Positions 7,708 through 15,847 of a stretch of 64,000 nt of DNA are shown piece after piece. The translations under genes and the position numbers were made by a program. The notes beneath the pieces were generated by a model that was not told the DNA's origin, searched no databases, and saw nothing but the letters and a program-made list of their open reading frames with translations. This DNA comes from CAADGU01 sp964581605 (lineage in GTDB: Bacteria; Chloroflexota; Anaerolineae; Promineifilales; Promineifilaceae), in contig CAZOPF010000006.1 in the NCBI GenBank assembly GCA_964581605.1, positions 1 to 64,000 of the forward strand, in the 5' to 3' direction. Each line of letters opens with the position of its first letter. Position 1 is the stretch's first letter.

Positions 7708-8545
7708 GGCCGCGCAAAAACGCCAACCCATCCGCCGCTAATGCGTCCTGCGTGGGGGCCAGTTTGCGCCAGATGGCGGCCGCTTTGGCAATAGATTGCA
7801 CCTCGGCCGTAAACGATTCAATCACCACCGGGCCGTCATAGTCAATATCATGCAGGGCCCCGGCCACTTCGTTCCAGGGCACATGGCCGGAACCGGGCGC
7901 ACCGCGATCATTTTCGCAGGCGTGCAGGTGGCACAGCCGGTGACCGGTAGCGCGAATCGCATTACCAATGGATTGTTCTTCGATGTTCATGTGGAAGGTG
8001 TCCAGCATAATGCCGCAGGCGGGGTGATCCACGCGGTCAATCAGTTCAATGGCCTGCGCATGGGTGTTGATGAAGCTGGTTTCAAAACGGTTGAGCGGCT
8101 CAATGCCTAACACTACGCCATGATCGGCGGCATAGACGGCTAAGGTTTGCAAATGTTTCACCAGCGTATCCAGGTCACGCGCCCGCTCATCGGCGGTAGA
8201 TTGCCAGGTACGGCCGACGGCCGAATAGATCGGCCCCACCAGGTTTGTGGCGCCAATGGCTTGCGTGGCTTCGATGGCCTGTTGGATATAGGCCATACCG
8301 GATTTTTGCACGGCCGTGTGGGGATGCACCAAATCCCGGTCTGGCCCCATGGCCGCACACGTACTCACACCCAGGCCATATTCACGGGTCAGTTCGGCGG
8401 CCCGGCCGTAATGAAAATCCCCAACTCCTTCCAGCGGAAACTCAATCCAATCAAAGCCCATTCCCGCTACACAGGGCACCAGTTCTTCCAACTTCTCTGT
8501 CGTCAAAGGGGCTGTCCAGACCCAGGTGTTTACGCCGATCTTCAT
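7682..8545 (-). CDS. Ketose 3-epimerase-type sugar isomerase (tagatose/allulose epimerase family)
   Basis: 287 aa TIM barrel, the usual length of D-tagatose/D-allulose 3-epimerases. The metal-binding set is complete: Glu in GIEPLNRFETSFINT (~residue 150), Asp in GIMLDTFHMN (~183), His in LCHLHACEN (~209) and Glu in VVIESF (~244). The start MKIGVNTWVW is typical. It would interconvert a free or phosphorylated ketose imported by the neighbouring ABC transporter; inosose isomerases belong to the same superfamily and cannot be excluded. The final residues are encoded by a palindromic repeat, so the extreme C-terminus may be altered. Confidence 0.88.
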   Translation of the reverse strand: MKIGVNTWVWTAPLTTEKLEELVPCVAGMGFDWIEFPLEGVGDFHYGRAAELTREYGLGVSTCAAMGPDRDLVHPHTAVQKSGMAYIQQAIEATQAIGATNLVGPIYSAVGRTWQSTADERARDLDTLVKHLQTLAVYAADHGVVLGIEPLNRFETSFINTHAQAIELIDRVDHPACGIMLDTFHMNIEEQSIGNAIRATGHRLCHLHACENDRGAPGSGHVPWNEVAGALHDIDYDGPVVIESFTAEVQSIAKAAAIWRKLAPTQDALAADGLAFLRGLLGMESPG

Positions 8546-8558
8546 AAAAATCCTGCAA

Positions 8559-8764
8559 TTAGGTAATTGGGCAACTGGGTAATGCTCAGTTAAGCTAAAT
8601 TTTGCACTTGGGTGGCAGCGGATGGTAACGAATAAACGGGTGGCTGTTCAAATAAAATGTTATCGTGTACTATCCGCTTATCTACTCCTATCCGTTGCCG
8701 CCTAAAGACGTAATTATCAACTTAACTGAATGGTAATTACCCAATTACTCAATTACTCAATTAC
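8559..8764. repeat. Nested palindromic element of about 205 bp
   Basis: Three concentric inverted repeats: outer GTAATTGG-type words (8559-8584 against 8731-8764), middle TCAGTTAAG (8586-8594) against CTTAACTGA (8721-8729, perfect), inner GGCAGCGGAT... (8614-8638) against its imperfect complement ending TCCGTTGCCGCC (8674-8702). The outer right arm supplies the stop codon TAA of the ABC ATPase gene. Whole element could fold as one long stem; MITE-like origin possible. Confidence 0.75.
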
Positions 8765-9819
8765 ACCCTGTTCCCATTCTCATCAAAATAATGCAACCGC
8801 TCTTGTATGATGTTGAACTGAACATTCTCACCCATTTTCAGGCGAGAAATGCCAGATACCAGGCTGAGCATCGTTTGTTCGCCAGATTGAATATGGATAA
8901 CGGTTTCTACGCCGAGCGGTTCGATGAGGGTAACGCGGCCGTTGAACGCCCCATTTTCACCCGGCTGCACATCTTCCGGCCGCACCCCAAGTGTAAAACT
9001 GGCGGGCAGCGCGTCCGCAGCCGTGTCCGCCGCAATCTGTATAGAACTGTTTTCAACGTGTAAGGCACCATTGTCTCGTGCGGCCGGCAATAAATTGATG
9101 CGCGGTGTGCCTACCAGTTGGGCCACAAACACCGACGCCGGCCGATCATAAATATCTCGAGGTGTGCCAATTTGCACAATTTGCCCGGCGCGCAGGACGG
9201 CAATGCGGTCGGCCATCGTCAATGCTTCTACCTGATCATGGGTTACAAACAAGGTGGTGCTGCCCTGTGTTTTTTGGATATGTTCCAGTTCCACCCGCAG
9301 CGATTCGCGCAGTTTGGCGTCCAGATTAGAAAGCGGCTCATCCATCAGATAAACACGCGGGTCGCGCACAATGGCCCGGCCAATGGAAACGCGCTGCATT
9401 TCGCCGCCAGACAGCCGCGCCGTTTTGCGTTCCAATAAGTGTTGAATGCGCAAAATCTCAGCCGCTTCGGTCACACGCTTTTTAATCTCTGGCGGCGGCA
9501 GCCGGTGTACGGGCGAGCGCAGGGGAAAGGCCAGGTTGTCATACACGGACATGTTGGGGTAAAGGGAGTATTGTTGGAAAACCATGGCCACGTCGCGCTG
9601 TGCGGGCGTCAGGTCATCCACTGGTTCACCATCAAACAACACGTGCCCGACGTCTTGTTTTTCCAGGCCAGCAATGACGCGCAGGGTGGTTGTTTTGCCC
9701 GCGCCGGTTGGCCCCAGCAACACGAAAAATTCGCCATCCTGTACCTCGAAAGTCACGCCGTCCAGCGCGGCGACATTTTTGAATCTTTTGCTGATGTTTT
9801 TGAGGATTAGATCGGTCAT
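8761..9819 (-). CDS. Sugar ABC importer ATPase, MalK/UgpC family (second of two)
   Basis: 352 aa ATP-hydrolysing subunit of a carbohydrate importer. Walker A GPTGAGKTT (~residue 36-44), Q-loop VFQQYSLYP, signature LSGGEMQRVSIGRAI, Walker B VYLMDEPLSNLD and the H-loop FVTHDQVEALT are all intact; the C-terminal third is the TOBE regulatory domain (LGVRPEDV). It follows another complete ATPase gene (9853-10944) with 33 bp between. Two distinct ATPases plus two permeases recall heteromeric polyol importers such as GlpSTPQV of rhizobia. Its stop codon lies in the adjacent octamer array. Confidence 0.93.
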   Translation of the reverse strand: MTDLILKNISKRFKNVAALDGVTFEVQDGEFFVLLGPTGAGKTTTLRVIAGLEKQDVGHVLFDGEPVDDLTPAQRDVAMVFQQYSLYPNMSVYDNLAFPLRSPVHRLPPPEIKKRVTEAAEILRIQHLLERKTARLSGGEMQRVSIGRAIVRDPRVYLMDEPLSNLDAKLRESLRVELEHIQKTQGSTTLFVTHDQVEALTMADRIAVLRAGQIVQIGTPRDIYDRPASVFVAQLVGTPRINLLPAARDNGALHVENSSIQIAADTAADALPASFTLGVRPEDVQPGENGAFNGRVTLIEPLGVETVIHIQSGEQTMLSLVSGISRLKMGENVQFNIIQERLHYFDENGNRV

Positions 9820-9829
9820 CTGAACTTCT

Positions 9830-9859
9830 GGAGCAAAACAGATTCATCTGTTTTACTCC
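9830..9859. repeat. Hairpin between the two ATPase genes
   Basis: Arms GGAGCAAAACAGA (9830-9842) and TCTGTTTTACTCC (9847-9859), one mismatch, loop TTCA. On the minus strand the right arm contains the stop codon TAA of the upstream ATPase (GAG-TAA-AAC). Confidence 0.8.
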
Positions 9860-10944
9860 CTAATAATCGCTACCTCTGTCTGCGGATCGAAAAAGCGGAC
9901 CATCTCTTCATCCAGGTCAAAGGCCAGGTGGGCGCCAATGGCAATACGGCCGCCGCGTTCACCGCGCACATGCACAACGGAGCCATCCGCGCCTTCATCC
10001 AGGGCCAGATGTAGCATGTTGAATGCGCCGTGCAGGTCACTGGCGTACACTTCGCTGTGTAAACGGCCGTCCACGTGAATATGTGCCGCTTCGGGGCGGA
10101 AACCGAGGATGACGCTGTCGGTGGAGAGGTGTTGGGTTAACGGCCGTAGCCACCGCTCCGGCACCTGATATTGATTCCCACCCGGCAAATACACCACGCC
10201 CTCGGCCAATTTGCCGGTAATCAAATTCATGCCGGGACTGCCAATAAAGCGGGCTACAAACAAATTCACCGGGTCATAATACACCTCGGCCGGCGTACCC
10301 ACCTGTTGCACAACGGCCGCCGACATCACCACAATCCGGTCGCCCATCGCCATGGCTTCAATCTGGTCATGGGTCACATAAACTGTCGTGGCGTTTTCGG
10401 CGATGTGCAGCTTTTTAATTTCCGCCCGCATTGTCTCCCGGAAATCGGCGTCCAACGCACCAAGCGGTTCATCCATCAAAAACGCTGAGGGTTTACGCAC
10501 CAGCGCCCGCGCCAACGCCACTCGTTGTTTATCGCCGCCGCTTAACGCACCCGGCTTCAACCGCAGGAGGTGTTGAATTTGCAACAGTTCCACCACATAC
10601 GCCAGCCGCTCGCGGATAACCTTTTGTGGCTCTTTTTGTGCCTCCAGCGGAAAGGTGATGTTCTTCTCCACCGACATGTGCGGGTAGAGGGCGTACAACT
10701 GAAAGACAAAAGCAATATCGCGGTCGCTGGGGTGTCGCCAGGTCACATCGCGGTCGCCAATGAGGATACGGCCGTCCGTCACCGCCTCCAACCCGGAAAT
10801 CATGCGCAGCGTCGTCGTCTTGCCGCAGCCCGACGGCCCCAGCAACACCACAAATTCGCCGCTTTGGATGGTTAAATCCACGGGCTTCACGGCGTATACT
10901 TCGCCAAATTTTTTTTCTACCTGACGTAGTTCTATGGTTGCCAT
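9853..10944 (-). CDS. Sugar ABC importer ATPase, MalK/UgpC family (first of two)
   Basis: 363 aa. Walker A GPSGCGKTT (~residue 36-44), signature LSGGDKQRVALARAL, Walker B AFLMDEPLGALD, H-loop YVTHDQIEAMAMGD, then a TOBE-type C-terminus (LGFRPEAAHIHVDG). All catalytic motifs are intact, as in the next gene, so each ATPase could in principle work alone; as the two are adjacent and behind a single pair of permeases, a heterodimer is more likely. The predicted substrate is a sugar or polyol from the cluster context. Starts directly behind an octamer array. Confidence 0.93.
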   Translation of the reverse strand: MATIELRQVEKKFGEVYAVKPVDLTIQSGEFVVLLGPSGCGKTTTLRMISGLEAVTDGRILIGDRDVTWRHPSDRDIAFVFQLYALYPHMSVEKNITFPLEAQKEPQKVIRERLAYVVELLQIQHLLRLKPGALSGGDKQRVALARALVRKPSAFLMDEPLGALDADFRETMRAEIKKLHIAENATTVYVTHDQIEAMAMGDRIVVMSAAVVQQVGTPAEVYYDPVNLFVARFIGSPGMNLITGKLAEGVVYLPGGNQYQVPERWLRPLTQHLSTDSVILGFRPEAAHIHVDGRLHSEVYASDLHGAFNMLHLALDEGADGSVVHVRGERGGRIAIGAHLAFDLDEEMVRFFDPQTEVAIIRE

Positions 10945-11003
10945 GTGGTAATTGGGTAATTGGGTAATGGAGTGATTACGTAATTACCCCATTACCCAAT
11001 TGC
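10945..11003. repeat. Octamer tandem/inverted array (GTAATTGG family)
   Basis: Three GTAATTGG/GTAATGGA words followed by complementary CCATTACC, CAATT words with an 8-bp period. It separates the permease stop (11006) from the ATPase start and leaves no recognisable ribosome-binding site beyond it. Confidence 0.85.
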
Positions 11004-11005
11004 TA

Positions 11006-12004
11006 TTACTGTCTGATTGCCCCAAACGTCACCCCACGCAGCAAATGCCGCCGCAGGGCAAAAATAATCACCAGAACAGGAATGAGGAAAGCCAGTGTGC
11101 CGGCGGCAATGGCCGACCATTCAATGCCGCCGCGCCCCAACATGGTAGCGATAGTGGGCGGGGCGGTACGGGCATTCTGGCTGGTCAGCATCAGGGCAAA
11201 GGCATACTCATTCCAGACAAAAATCAGGCTAAAGACGGTGGTGGCGGCAATACCTGTCGCTGCCTGCGGTACGACAATTTTGTAAAACGCCTGAAAGCGG
11301 CTATACCCATCTACCAACGCCGCTTCTTCATACTCGCGGGGAATCTCATCAATAAACCCTTTGAGCAACCACACGGTCAGGGAGAGATTAAACACAGTGT
11401 AAATCAGGATCATGCCCGCGTGGGTGTCGTGCAGGCCCAATTGGCGGTACATGAGGAAGATGGGAATGGTGACAACGACGGCGGGAAGCATACGGCCGCT
11501 CAAAATAAAAAACATCAAGTCATCTTTGCCAGGTACGTTGAAGCGGCTGAAGGCATAAGCTGCAAACAAACCCAGCGTCACGGAGGCTATGGTGGCCCCA
11601 AAAGCAATGATGATCGAGTTCCGCAGGCGCACGGCAAAATCGCTCGGCCCGGTGATGCGCTGGCCATTCTGCAAAGCCACCCGGCCAAAAATGCCCAGTT
11701 CATCCGCGTTGGCCTGTGCTTCTTCCAGGGCGTCGCCGCTCAGTTGCGACCGCTCAGTGAGCAAAAAGACAAACCCTTCCAATGTCGGCTCAAAGATGAG
11801 TTTAGGGGGTATTGCCACCACATCGGAGCGGGACTTGAAAGCGGTGAGCAGCATGACAAATACGGGGAACAATAAAATAATAGCAATGAGAACTACCAAA
11901 ATCGCCCGCAAGTTTTTGGTGAGCCGGGCGCGGGGATGGACCTTGTCTACCCGTGTGCTTTCAACAACAGGATGGCGTGGGCCGGTTTCTTCAAATTTCG
12001 CCAT
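11006..12004 (-). CDS. Sugar ABC importer permease, MalG/UgpE type
   Basis: 332 aa inner-membrane permease with about six helices, the first at residues ~30-52. The cytoplasmic EAA loop that docks on the ATPase is clear: EYEEAALVDGYSRFQAFYKI followed by VVPQAATGI. An insertion of about 50 residues between helix 1 and helix 2 (FEPTLEGFVFLL...) is extracytoplasmic, common in this family. It pairs with the MalF-type permease encoded just upstream (38 bp gap containing a GTAGGAGCG hairpin) to form the membrane channel. Confidence 0.92.
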   Translation of the reverse strand: MAKFEETGPRHPVVESTRVDKVHPRARLTKNLRAILVVLIAIILLFPVFVMLLTAFKSRSDVVAIPPKLIFEPTLEGFVFLLTERSQLSGDALEEAQANADELGIFGRVALQNGQRITGPSDFAVRLRNSIIIAFGATIASVTLGLFAAYAFSRFNVPGKDDLMFFILSGRMLPAVVVTIPIFLMYRQLGLHDTHAGMILIYTVFNLSLTVWLLKGFIDEIPREYEEAALVDGYSRFQAFYKIVVPQAATGIAATTVFSLIFVWNEYAFALMLTSQNARTAPPTIATMLGRGGIEWSAIAAGTLAFLIPVLVIIFALRRHLLRGVTFGAIRQ

Positions 12005-12018
12005 GACAAATTCTCATG

Positions 12019-12046
12019 GTAGGAGCGTATGGCTATACGCCCCTAC
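12019..12046. repeat. GTAGGAGCGTAT hairpin
   Basis: Arms GTAGGAGCGTAT (12019-12030) and ATACGCCCCTAC (12035-12046), one mismatch, loop GGCT. It fills the short gap between the two permease genes. Confidence 0.8.
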
Positions 12047-13011
12047 CCTTCCTTGATCTTGTTCAGGTTACGAATGTACAGATTGCTAATGGCAATCACG
12101 ATGATGAGTACCATGTAGGCAAAGGCGCTGGCGCGGCCGGTTTGGAACTGGCCCAGAAACGCCTGCTGGTAAATAGTGACGGCCACCACTTCTGTTTGCC
12201 CACCCGGGCCGCCGCCGGTCATGCCCATGACCAGATCAAAGGATTTGGTAAATGCCTCGATGGTGCGGAAGAGGATGGCAATGAGCATAAGGGGGGCAAC
12301 TTGGGGCAGGGTGATCCGCCGAAATTGGAACCAGGAAGAGGCGCGGTCAATCACGGCCGCTTCATACAAATAATCCGGTATCGCTTTGAGGCCAGAATAG
12401 ATGAGCAAGGCCACAAACGGCGTCCACATCCACACGTCTACGATGATAACCGCCCACAGCGCCAGGCCAGGCATCGCTTCGCCGCCAAATCGGCTGGCCA
12501 GCCAATCCGGGGCCATAGCCGGATTGCTAAAGCCGAGCAGATAGTTAAAGTAACCAAAGGTGGGGGTGTAGATCAACTTCCAGAACAGGCCAACAACGAC
12601 CGGTGAAAGCATCATGGGAATGAGGATGAGTGTTGTCACCATGCCACTGCCCCGGAATTGTTCCCGAATGAGTAACGCCAGGGCAAAACCCAACACCAGT
12701 TCCAACGCCACCGAGATGATCACATACCGGCCGGTGATGGTGAACGCCTGCCACATGTCCTCGCTAAACAGCACCCGGTTGAAGTTATCAAAACCCACCC
12801 ACACCGGCTGCTGCGCCGCAATGGCAGAGTAGTCGGTGAAACTGAGGAAGAGGCTGTAGAACAGCGGAAAGACGTTGAAGGCGATCAGGATAATCAGCGT
12901 CGGCCAGATGAAGAGATTGATGATGGCACGGTCGCTGAGGGCGCGGTGTCGTTTGGTGGCGGTGGTGGGGGGCGGTACGGCCGTGTCCATCGGAGTGCTG
13001 GTCGTTGACAT
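12043..13011 (-). CDS. Sugar ABC importer permease, MalF/UgpA type
   Basis: 322 aa inner-membrane permease; about six helices, first at residues ~30-50 (IINLFIWPTLIILIAF). EAA loop YEAAVIDRASSWFQFRRI then TLPQVAPLM. Partner of the MalG-type permease. N-terminal 25 residues are a hydrophilic threonine/proline-rich tail (STTSTPMDTAVPPPTTAT) of no known role. Transcribed from the promoter in front of the binding-protein gene or the regulator; a GTAATCG heptamer array lies in the gap to the binding-protein gene. Confidence 0.92.
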   Translation of the reverse strand: MSTTSTPMDTAVPPPTTATKRHRALSDRAIINLFIWPTLIILIAFNVFPLFYSLFLSFTDYSAIAAQQPVWVGFDNFNRVLFSEDMWQAFTITGRYVIISVALELVLGFALALLIREQFRGSGMVTTLILIPMMLSPVVVGLFWKLIYTPTFGYFNYLLGFSNPAMAPDWLASRFGGEAMPGLALWAVIIVDVWMWTPFVALLIYSGLKAIPDYLYEAAVIDRASSWFQFRRITLPQVAPLMLIAILFRTIEAFTKSFDLVMGMTGGGPGGQTEVVAVTIYQQAFLGQFQTGRASAFAYMVLIIVIAISNLYIRNLNKIKEG

Positions 13012-13019
13012 ACTTTTAC

Positions 13020-13098
13020 CTGGCGGTAATTGGTTATCAGTAATCGGTAATCAGCAGAGTAAACCGATTACCGATTACTGTTTACCGATCACCGGTTA
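13020..13098. repeat. Heptamer tandem/inverted array (GTAATCG family)
   Basis: GTAATCG and GTAATCA words followed by complementary CCGATTA, CCGATTA, CTGTTTA, CCGATCA, CCGGTTA with 7-bp period, a potential stem of about 30 bp. On the minus strand the stop codon TAA of the binding protein is at its edge. In a binding-protein/permease operon such a hairpin can hold back expression of the permeases relative to the binding protein. Confidence 0.85.
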
Positions 13099-14544
13099 TT
13101 CATTGAGAAAACCGCCATCCCGTAAAATTTGGGAATGTTGTTCGGCGATAGCATCCAGCGCTTCCTGAGCCGTACCTTCACCACCGACGACAAACCGTCC
13201 CATTTCATCCTGCGCTACCCGCAGCAGTTCGCCATAGACGGGGATGTTGTAGAAATCCTTTACAATCGCCATCGTCTCGGCAAACGCCGCATTGAACGGG
13301 GCCACGGCCAGGAACTCATCCGACGCCAACACCTGCTTGTTAGCCGAATAGCCACCCAAACGCGCCCATTCCGCTTGAATTTCATCTCGCCCAAACCAGC
13401 GGATGAAATCACGCGCCGCCTGCTGCCGTTCTGGCGAAATGTAAGAGATAATGCTGATCCCCTGCCCACCTAACGAAGCAAAGTGATCACCATTTGGCCC
13501 GGCCGGGTTCACAAAGTAGCCGGTTGTTTCTGCATACGGATTCACTTCCGGGTTGGCCAGGGCGGGGAAGAAGGCGAAGTAGTTCATGCCCATGGCCGCC
13601 TGCCCACTGATAAAGGCATCATTCACCTCGGTAAAGAAGGCGTTGCTCATGCCGGGCGGCTGGCAGCAATCATACAGCTCTTTGTAAAACTCCAACGCGG
13701 CCACCGATTCGGGCGAGTTGATAGCACCTTGTGGATTGAAGTTTTCGTCTGACCAGTTGCCGCCAAAGGAGAACAGCATGTTCTGGAAACCCATGGTCAG
13801 GCCGTCATAGTCAGCCTGGGTGTAGATAGCTGCACCATACAGCCCTTCATCCGGGCGGGTAAAGAATTTGGCAATGTCCAGTAACTGTTGCATGGTGGTG
13901 GGCGGGGCTAATGGATAACCATACTCTTCTTCAAAAGCGGCCATCTCTTCGGGGTCTTCAAACAAATCTTTGCGGTAAGCCCAACCGTTGGCGTCACCTT
14001 CGGTGGGGAAGGCCCAATAGGTACCGGAGCCTGGTGGATATTCACCGTAGTAGGTAAGGGTCGCTTCGGTCACACTGTCGGTGAGACCCTCGCTGTTCAT
14101 GAACTCGGTCAGGTCTACGTAGTGTCCCTGCGTGGTGGCCTGGCCTAGCCATTGACTGTCACCGATAACCATGTCATAGGACGTGCCTTGCGCGGCCATT
14201 TCGGCAAAGAAGACATCACCAAAGGAACCCCAGGGTTCTTGCACGACGTTGACTTTGATGCCGGTTTCGGCTTCGTACATATTGGCGACTTCTTGCAAGT
14301 AGTCGGCCGGGTCCCACTGTGCCCAAAAGATAGTAAGCTCATCTACGGCCGGGGCAGCGGCTTCTTCTTCGGCCGGTGCTTCTTCCTCGGCAGGGGCTTC
14401 CTCTTCAGCGGGGGCTTCCTCTTCAGTGGTGGTCGCATCGGCTGGTTCTTCTTCCGCTGTTTCGCCCCCACCACAGGCGCCCAAAATCAGAACCAGAACG
14501 GCCAGTAATAACCAAATTGCTCTTTTATTCTGCATGAGTTTCAT
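13096..14544 (-). CDS. Sugar ABC importer solute-binding lipoprotein
   Basis: 482 aa family-1 extracellular binding protein. N-terminal basic residues, a hydrophobic core and the lipobox LGAC place the lipidated Cys at residue 24. A low-complexity acidic linker follows, built of repeated APAEEE units (residues ~40-62), then the mature domain starting VDELTIFWAQWDPADYL with ABC-family landmarks EAETGIKVNVVQEPW and YDMVIGDSQWLGQ. The linker probably lifts the binding domain off the membrane. Excellent AGGAGGAG ribosome site. It is the first transporter gene after the regulator and would deliver the sugar or polyol to the two-permease, two-ATPase importer. Confidence 0.93.
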   Translation of the reverse strand: MKLMQNKRAIWLLLAVLVLILGACGGGETAEEEPADATTTEEEAPAEEEAPAEEEAPAEEEAAAPAVDELTIFWAQWDPADYLQEVANMYEAETGIKVNVVQEPWGSFGDVFFAEMAAQGTSYDMVIGDSQWLGQATTQGHYVDLTEFMNSEGLTDSVTEATLTYYGEYPPGSGTYWAFPTEGDANGWAYRKDLFEDPEEMAAFEEEYGYPLAPPTTMQQLLDIAKFFTRPDEGLYGAAIYTQADYDGLTMGFQNMLFSFGGNWSDENFNPQGAINSPESVAALEFYKELYDCCQPPGMSNAFFTEVNDAFISGQAAMGMNYFAFFPALANPEVNPYAETTGYFVNPAGPNGDHFASLGGQGISIISYISPERQQAARDFIRWFGRDEIQAEWARLGGYSANKQVLASDEFLAVAPFNAAFAETMAIVKDFYNIPVYGELLRVAQDEMGRFVVGGEGTAQEALDAIAEQHSQILRDGGFLNE

Positions 14545-14685
14545 ATCTCCTCCTAAACGGTAGAACGCATGGCGCGTTCATCTATATTCAAACTGGTAAA
14601 ATAGTGGTTTTGCCGTCTATTATTTCTCGATAGCATCACCTCCCTCTGAAATGAATGAAGCAGGTTGCGGCTGTGACGTTGATGA

Positions 14686-15390
14686 TTATGCGTAAATGAG
14701 TTGACTAAACAGGTTGTTGCGTAAACTTTCCAGATGTTGACGCATGGCTAAGTATGCGCTTTCAGAGTCATGGTCGGCAATTTTCTCAATGATGGTGCGA
14801 TGTTCGGCCGTACCCATCCGCAGTTGTTCAATTTTGAGCTGGTTATCTACGTTGCTGTAGCGGTGAATGCGGTTGCGCATTTGCAGCACCAGTTCCCCTA
14901 ACAAACGGTTGGGGCAGGCGTCGCTGAGGGTTTCGTGCCAGACGGTGTCGGCTTTGGACCAGGCCGGGCGGTCTTCATTGGCTACGGCCGTGTCCATCTT
15001 GTCCAGACAATCCCACAAAATGTCTAATTGTTCGGGGGTAATCGTTTCGGCCGCCATCCGCGCCAGTTCTGGCTCTAGCAGCAGGCGAATATACAAGACA
15101 TCCAGCACATCCCGGAATGAACGAGAAGCCACAAACACCGCCCGCCCCGGAATGATTTCCACCAATCCTTCCTGGGACAACATTTGCAACGCTTCACGCA
15201 CCGGTGTGCGGCTGATACCTAATACTTTGGAGATACGATTTTCGGAGAGGGCTTCACCTGGTTGCAGGCTGGCATGGCGCAGCGCATCTTTGAGGCGCTC
15301 ATACGCCACTTCCCGCAGGAGGCGGGAATCGTTTTCAGGTAGTTCGGCCTGATGCGCAGACAGATAACTTTCCAGTGCGTCCATGAACAT
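14686..15390 (-). CDS. GntR/FadR-family repressor with FCD ligand-binding domain
   Basis: 234 aa. Winged helix-turn-helix at residues ~20-88 with the recognition segment ISKVLGISRTPVREALQML, then an all-helical FCD domain whose likely metal/ligand residues include the Asp/His of KADTVWHETLSDA and the later His in AEHRTIIEKI. FCD regulators respond to sugar acids or other carboxylates, which suits the sugar-type importer behind it. A second ATG at codon 3 (15384) is possible. The promoter region upstream carries two perfect dyads (15453-15466 and 15465-15487), so autoregulation is likely. Confidence 0.92.
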   Translation of the reverse strand: MFMDALESYLSAHQAELPENDSRLLREVAYERLKDALRHASLQPGEALSENRISKVLGISRTPVREALQMLSQEGLVEIIPGRAVFVASRSFRDVLDVLYIRLLLEPELARMAAETITPEQLDILWDCLDKMDTAVANEDRPAWSKADTVWHETLSDACPNRLLGELVLQMRNRIHRYSNVDNQLKIEQLRMGTAEHRTIIEKIADHDSESAYLAMRQHLESLRNNLFSQLIYA

Positions 15391-15452
15391 CCCGAAGTCG
15401 GCTTTTTGCGAAAAGCCCGGTTTCTACTTGAGGTGTATAATGTAAATATACC

Positions 15453-15487
15453 ACCTGTATACAGGTTGCATAATAATTATATGCAAC
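15453..15487. promoter_or_regulatory. Candidate GntR operator dyads
   Basis: ACCTGTATACAGGT (15453-15466) is a perfect 14-bp palindrome with the TGTATACA core common in GntR/FCD operators; overlapping it, GTTGCATA (15465-15472) and TATGCAAC (15480-15487) form a second dyad. A related half-site pair, AGGTGTATA, starts at 15431. Position just upstream of the regulator gene supports an operator/promoter. Confidence 0.65.
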
Positions 15488-15529
15488 AAAAAACTGTTGT
15501 CAAGCAATTCATCGGCTTCGGCATTTGGC

Positions 15530-15790
15530 TCAGTCATATTGGCCGCGATGGAGGAAAGTTTGTATGCTCTCATCAAAATCGTCAACTTTGAAAAACAAAA
15601 TGGTGTTGTCCTTAAAGGCATAACGCGCCGGGTCGCTGCCCCGCTCGCTAATCTGCTGCAAGAAATCCAGGCTCACCACCTTGCAATCAACATATCCCCC
15701 CGCATACGCACAAATATCCCACAACCTAAACGCCAGCTTACCTTCCCCTTTCCTTTTCTCGTACTCCGCTTCATCCACCACAATCACCAC
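15530..15790 (-). pseudogene. Nucleotidyltransferase-like remnant
   Basis: 86-codon open stretch (VIVVDEAEYEKRKGEG..., AYAGGYVDCKVVSLDFL, ISERGSDPARYAFKDN) resembling the middle of a stand-alone nucleotidyltransferase. In the same frame just upstream, codons for LGSN, a TGA stop (15809-15811) and DISGID can be read, which looks like the broken GS...D.D start of such a domain; the C-terminal helical part is missing as well. It is squeezed between the end of the exporter gene and the regulator promoter. Most likely a decayed gene fragment; family call is from residual resemblance only. Confidence 0.4.
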
Positions 15791-15847
15791 ATCAATACCA
15801 GAAATATCTCAATTGCTTCCTAATGATGGCGCTCCATGTATCCTTCC

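Noticed and set aside
11000..11875. 291-codon plus-strand frame over the MalG-type permease
   Set aside because: Polar, low-complexity translation; the minus-strand permease has an EAA loop and helices.
14340..14430. APAEEE repeats of the binding protein as a functional repeat domain
   Set aside because: They look like a low-complexity linker behind a lipobox, common in lipoproteins of this type.
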